A stretch of DNA of 64,000 nucleotides from assembly GCA_022702545.1 (NCBI GenBank), contig JAHRBC010000001.1:5456001-5520000 (forward strand). The letters are read 5' to 3'. Shown here one piece after another: positions 58,783-64,000 of this stretch. This stretch comes from Phycomyces nitens (taxonomy: Eukaryota > Mucoromycota > Mucoromycetes > Mucorales > Phycomycetaceae). Below the pieces are notes generated by a model. It was given only the letters and a program-made list of their open reading frames with translations, was not told the DNA's origin and did not search any database. The stretch's first letter is position 1, and every line of letters begins with the position of its first letter. The position numbers and the translations under genes are program-made.

Positions 58783-61700
58783 CTAAGCATGCGCGGTCTC
58801 TTTCTTGGCAACCGTTTCTACCAATGAGTCCGCATCCTCTTCTCTTACATATACAAGGAAGTATGGATTGGCAGTCGATCCAGATGTGTCCCGGAAAAGC
58901 TCGGCTTCTTCTACCTGTAATTATCCCATTTCATTTCAGTCAAGAATAAACAATCATACCATAGAAGCCTACCTTGGTAACATGAGAGTCATTGTATTTC
59001 CACCATTGGTCTGTTGGCTTATCATACATGTATACCCAGTAGTGTCCATAGTTGGCTTGGCCTATATTCCCAATTGTACTTTCTATTTAATATCAAGGCA
59101 CCCTAAAAGCATATCCCTCATACCTTGGTGAATAAATACAGCATGTATCCGATAGGCATCTTTAGTAAGACTATTGTATTGACTCTTGATCTTTGATCTC
59201 AATACTTCAATAGAGCATGTACTCTCTACCAAATCAATAGAATGTCAGGTACACCAGATCCAGATCCAGATCCAATCCAGATCCATTATACTAGTCTGCT
59301 CTATTTACCTTGAATGGTTTCCCTCGCCTCTCGGGCCTCCTTGAGCAGGAATTCAATAGCTGCCTCATGTTGCTCAGCATTCTGAGGCTGCTGAGCCATT
59401 TGTATTTCAAGGATATTGGCAGTAGCCTCCAACATATCTGGTACAGGCAGATGATAGGTCTAAAAAGAAGCCAAACAATATTCTCGGGTCAATAAACCGA
59501 AATAGCTTGGTTCCATGGCTTTTTTCACTTGCATTATTGCTTGTCAACTCTCCAATCTTTGCCTTGTGGAACTCGACTTCCTTTCTCCAGTTCGTCACTT
59601 CCAACCGCTTTTCGGCCAAGGACTCAAAGTTACGATCGGCATAACGGTCAAGGTAGATTGTTTTCTCGAATTGAATGAATGCATTGGACTTGTAGACATT
59701 GGCAGTAGCTCTATCGAATTGCACACGCTAATATCCGACATTATTGACAATCCCAAACCCAAACCCCACACTTAAACTGCCTCTTACCTGAACAATGATC
59801 TGAAGCACAGGGGGGAATGTACTGACAGTGACCTCGCGTGTGGCCTCACTTCCGCCTTGGAAATTCTCTACCTGATCCGCAAAGAAATACTCGTCCAGAC
59901 CATCATACAGGTCCTTGCCTTGAGCTGCGTCGACAATAAGATGTGAAAACTCTTCTTCCTTGATCTTTTTGATATTCTGAGATGTCTGGGTGTCTTGGTA
60001 TGTAAGGATCTGACGAGCCTTTCCATAAAACAGGTCTCGCACCATATCCCGTACTTGTTCGCCATTCTGGGTCTCGACGGGTTTAAGGGCAGCCTCGATC
60101 AGATACGTAACATTGCCCATGCATTCTAAGGATACGGAGATATATTTGAGACTCGTCTTGTGGAAAATTGTTTAGTATGGGATTATTTACCAGTGACATC
60201 TTGTTGCTTTCCAAACATCATGGTAGCAGGGTTAGGAGGGGGCGGCCTTTTGGGTGTAATGGGTGGCTGAACCTTGGTATCCTGGACAATCGGTACACTC
60301 ACCAAGTCTTCATAAGCAGGGGGCATATCAAATTCAGGCAAGGATGTGTCGATCTTTTCAATTGGATATATCTCGTCCATTGTATCCACAGTAGTATTCT
60401 CGAGCTCTGTTTCTGTACAGTCTTCCAGGAGAGTGTCGACACCGACGCGGTTTGGGTGGGGGTTATTATTGGTAGTAATTTCTGGGCTCATGATAGACTT
60501 TCCAGGAGTAGGGGTGAGATTCTCGGTCAATAGAGCGTCTAGATCTGCAGGAGTAGGTTGATCTTTGGCTGTAGCCTGCTCAACATTTGGAAACTTGTCA
60601 GTCTTGATATTTTCCTCAATCTTGACAAAAGGGTTACTTGGGGTAACAGGTTTAGAATCAAAAGACTCGATAGCTTTTGGAGACTTTAGGGTATCCGTAG
60701 TGGGTTTGATAGTCTCACAATATTTGACATCTAGATCGGGGGAAACTTTGGTGTCTTGCTCAGCATTTTCACCATCTGTTGTACCGTTATCTTTAGCCAA
60801 AAGGCTATCTTCAACTTTTACAAGAGGTTCAAGACCAATAGTCTCATCAGAATTGTAGACTGGCTTGGTATCTGTTTCGGCTTGGATATTAAGAGCAGGA
60901 GTAGGTGATTCTGTCGAGGAATAGGTTGGGTCTGTAAAAGTACAAGATTGGGTCTTTGGTGGATCTGGTCCACTCTGCTGAGCTACTGGGGAATCAATAG
61001 ACATGTCTGTTGATCCCACTGCTTCTGACTCTGCTCCTGTTTCTACTTTTGCTTCTGCTTCGGCTTCGGCTCCAGCCTTTGCAGCAACAGCAGCAGCCGC
61101 TTCTTCTACATCCTTTTCATTCAATAATGCCATGTACGCCAAATCATACTCTGGAGAGATTGCATTTTGGGATGTGTTTTGGAGATTGATAAACAGATCC
61201 CTCAAAAGATACACAACTATACCAGTATCAGCACAATCAAATCCTTGAACAAAGAAAGTCTCATTTCTTACACTTTTTTGCACGACGAACTTCAGCTTGA
61301 TCCACAGTAATGCCACCAATCTTTTTAGGGACCCAGTTTGGGTCATCTTCTTTTTCAACATAGTTGTCAATGTTCAAAACGGTTTTTCGGAGAGGCAGGA
61401 GAGTAAAATAGTACTAGACATTAGAGAAAATGATCTTTAGATGTTTGCGAGTATAACAGAACCAACAATACGAGGCTTACCTGGAGAAGACTGTTGAAAT
61501 AGCAGGTGTTTCCAATGTTATTCAATCCAACAGGTCTAAAGCAAGAGAAACAGACAAATGGATTGTTACCATTAAACCGAGTTCAATATACTTTCCCCCC
61601 TCCCACCACCAGAGACTTACGTGTCTTCAGAAGTTGTACTCCAGTTCATGGGTTCTATTGACATCTTAATACTCTCTCTCTTTCTCTCTTTCTTTTTTAA

Positions 61701-63064
61701 AAACAAAGAAAAAAAAACAATCGACTAGATTCGATGTATACCTTGTATGTCAGGAATACTCTGTGATGTAAAGTTTGGCATGTCTGTCACTTTGTCTTTA
61801 AGGAAATCATACAATGTCTCACTACGTCTAGCAATGGTAAGCACCTTGAGATGATTGCTGTGTTTGTCCTTATTCTGAGGTTCATCCGAGACCTTGATTC
61901 GATAGAGCTCAGCAAGAAGTTTGTCATCCACTGGTACGTCTGGTTTGATGTCAAAGTTCTCACATGCGTCTCTAACTTCTTTGAAGCCAACCTTGCCAAA
62001 CCCATGTTCCGAAGCCACCTCGTCAATCAACCGGCTGTTCTTTGATAGATTTGCAGCCTCGATCAGACAATCGAGGTACATGGATGCCTCAGCAGGATGT
62101 TCTTCTGTGAGTATCTTGTAAAGCCAGACGATCAAGGTGGGATTAGCAGTAGGAATTGTCCCAAACAAACGAAATGTTTCGACCTGATTTCCAGTAGTAG
62201 GCTCCATCATATGGTTTACACCTAGCCATTCAGCAATCATGGGATCAGCTGAAGTAACGTCCAGAGGTGTGGTGTTGGTTGGCGAGCGACAGGATTGTAA
62301 GGATAAGGTGAGTTCGTGCTGGATACGCAGCAGACGGTCTTTGTTGGCTGCAATGTATTCATCTGTTGGGGCCATAAAGTGAGTGTCGTTCAACTCGAAT
62401 CCCACCAAATTCAACATTTCACAGCTAGATATAAATATATATAAAAAAAACACATGGAAAGAAGAATGTTGAATTCAGTGTTATTGGTATGGAACGTTTT
62501 TGGTTTGTACCTTGCCGAGTCCAGTCCAAGTCTTGCTTCCAGGTGAGTATTGTTTGGATTGATGTCACGCCGAACTCCTTGAAGAAGATCCTTGATAAAC
62601 TGAAGCACGACAGAAAAGGATGTTTCGAGAGTTGGGTAGACTTTTCCAGGTTGAGAGATACGATCGGCCGCGGTTTGGTATTTGGGACGTGTGGAGGCTA
62701 ATTTACCGAGAAGATCAAGGGACACCAAGGGTGGATCGAACGTGGCTTGGATGGTGTATGAACAACCACAGCACTGGTAATGGTCATTCTTGTAATGGTA
62801 GTGATGGGTCAGGTACCCCTTTGCCGTACACACTTTTGGATTCTCTACCAAAAAGTGGATTGCATAGTGACATGTCGTGCAGACATAGATTTGAGAAGAG
62901 ATTTCGGTTTCGTGGTTGAGGATAGTAAACGCATGCTTGTGCTCAGAGGTAGTGCTGTAATGTAATAGAAATTCTATCAATGCTGCAGGTGTAAAGGCAT
63001 CAGGTGGAGAAAGGTCTCCTGCTACATATTTTGTACGAGGAGGAATCGGTGGTGCGTCTGACAT
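58783..63064 (-). CDS. ubiquitin carboxyl-terminal hydrolase, Ubp2 type
   Basis: Cysteine deubiquitinase, about 1173 aa from twelve exons. The N-terminal half has a CxxC pair set (YVCTTCHYAIHF, YQCCGCSYTI) and Ubp2-type repeat segments (ARRSETLYDFLKDK). The Cys box PVGLNNIGNTCYFNSLLQ is at about 435-450, and the His box ANYGHYWVYMYDKP with WKYNDSHV near 1105-1125, so the active site is intact. About 280 low-complexity, Ala/Glu/Thr-rich residues are inserted between them (about 510-790). The acceptor of exon 3 (61621 to about 61675) is ambiguous by a few codons. The intron at 59460-59532 is GC-AG (AAT then GCAAGT). Met at 63109 is an alternative start. Confidence 0.9.
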
Positions 63065-63459
63065 TACAAGTGTTGGAGAAAGAAGAAAAGAGAAGAAAGT
63101 CTTGGACACTTTTCTTTTTTTTATTTTTTAAAAAGAAGCAAAGTTTTGCATAACGTCACGTTGACAGAGAAAAATTACCTTTGGATATTATGATTTTATG
63201 GGATTATAATTGTAATTATCTCTGTGAGCCAAACGTCTTTTCTTTCTTTTTGGAGGGAGAGTTTGGGCTCTCTTGGCTTCATATTTTATATTCCATCATT
63301 TTGTTTATAAAGAGACTCTTGTTCTATTAAAACATTGTATTATTTTACCAAGGGTGAGCGATAAAAGAAAAAGAAGTGCTGGAGATGTGTAATGTATGTA
63401 CGTGTAAATGTAGAGCTGTAATTTTTCTCTAGTTTCCATTTGTTGAGGTGGGGTAATAT
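63065..63459. other. intergenic UBP2-like / CCT5
   Basis: 5' flank of the deubiquitinase and 3' flank of CCT5; T-rich and A-rich tracts only. Confidence 0.45.
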
Positions 63460-64000
63460 TTAGGCTTCACTACCAACAGTAGTAATCACATCGTCAATCT
63501 TCAGAATCATCTTGACCAATTGAGTAGCCAGCAAGAATTGTTGGCGCTTGGAGATCAGTGGATCATATACGTGCTGGTCCTTCATGTCTATCAAACAAGC
63601 AGATTAGACCACCTTTAATCCAACATTATTAATTCCATATATCATTTACGCACCATTGGATCCCTTGTAAAGACAATCGACACCCAATCGGGGGTTGCCT
63701 GTCAAGGCCTGTTTGGCCTTCACTTCGGCCAAGGTCTCAATGGGAGACAGGCCAGAGTTCTCGGCCAAGGCAAGAGGAGTTGCGTCAAGAGCATCTGCAA
63801 ATGCACGCATGGCATACTGTTCAATTGACGAGATTTCATCGGCAACCTTGGACACAGCCAAAGAACAAGCAATCTCGGCAGAACCACCTCCATAAACAAC
63901 CCTGTTGTCACGGACCAAGTTACGGACAGCACAAATGGCATCGTGGAGAGAGCGCTTTGCCTCATCAATGATCATCTTGTTACCACCACGTACAAACACA
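63460..64000 (-). CDS. CCT5: chaperonin TRiC subunit epsilon, 3' part
   Basis: C-terminal part of a cytosolic group II chaperonin subunit; the gene runs off the window edge, so the start is missing. Visible exons are >64000-63654 and 63587-63460, about 158 residues. It carries [60 protein letters not shown] and [18 protein letters not shown]. It ends [20 protein letters not shown] and [14 protein letters not shown]. These match the epsilon subunit better than other CCT subunits. TRiC folds actin and tubulin. Confidence 0.93.

Overview
The window looks like nuclear DNA of an early-diverging filamentous fungus, most likely of the Mucoromycota (Mucorales-like). The genes are intron-dense, with short introns of about 47-170 nt. 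Intergenic DNA is strongly AT-rich. Gene content is fungal: a PDR-type ABC transporter, a Pho80-type cyclin, Yhm2, Ctk1, Ubp2 and BAR-PH-ArfGAP proteins. The organism call is inference; no rRNA or tRNA gene was seen. Exon models were built by hand from splice signals and reading-frame closure, so most CDS spans include introns. || Layout. 1-2.7 kb: gene-poor, with a probable MITE and a decayed ORF. 2.7-7.4 kb (-): PDR drug-efflux ABC transporter. 7.4-10.8 kb: no convincing gene. 10.8-12.8 kb (+): HP1-like chromodomain protein. 13.2-15.0 kb (+): multi-pass membrane protein, UPF0658-like. 17.1-18.9 kb (+): sulfite oxidase. 19.4-22.1 kb (+): mitochondrial ABC transporter Atm1. 22.6-23.9 kb (-): C2 / glycine-zipper / chitin-binding-module protein. 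25.9-26.3 kb (+): small CsbD-like protein. 26.7-28.0 kb: Tc1 transposon with complete ends and a nonsense-bearing transposase. 29.1-30.8 kb (-): mitochondrial ribosomal protein uS12m and nicotinamide riboside kinase. 31.0-32.0 kb (-): Pho80-type cyclin. 32.5-33.7 kb (-): Yhm2 citrate/oxoglutarate carrier, divergent from Rat1 5'-3' exoribonuclease (+, 34.2-38.5 kb). 38.7-64 kb is entirely minus strand: a Pro-rich coiled-coil protein, ATP synthase beta, two neighbouring BAR-PH-ArfGAP-ankyrin paralogues, aconitase, a Ctk1/CDK12-type kinase, a WW/glycine-zipper repeat protein, Ubp2-type deubiquitinase and the 3' end of chaperonin CCT5. || Themes. Many genes serve mitochondria: Atm1, uS12m, Yhm2, ATP synthase beta, aconitase and possibly sulfite oxidase. 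Aconitase and Yhm2 handle the same citrate pool, and Atm1 serves Fe-S metabolism. Others serve RNA polymerase II transcription and RNA decay (Ctk1, Rat1), ubiquitin, membrane traffic and chromatin. || Most notable: (i) one ArfGAP paralogue has lysine in place of the catalytic arginine although its whole reading frame is intact; (ii) the molybdenum-ligand cysteine of sulfite oxidase lies in a 6-nt microexon; (iii) three independent GC-AG introns; (iv) the C2 / glycine-zipper / CBM5-12 protein, an architecture I do not recognise; (v) a probable MITE and a Tc1 element with intact ends.
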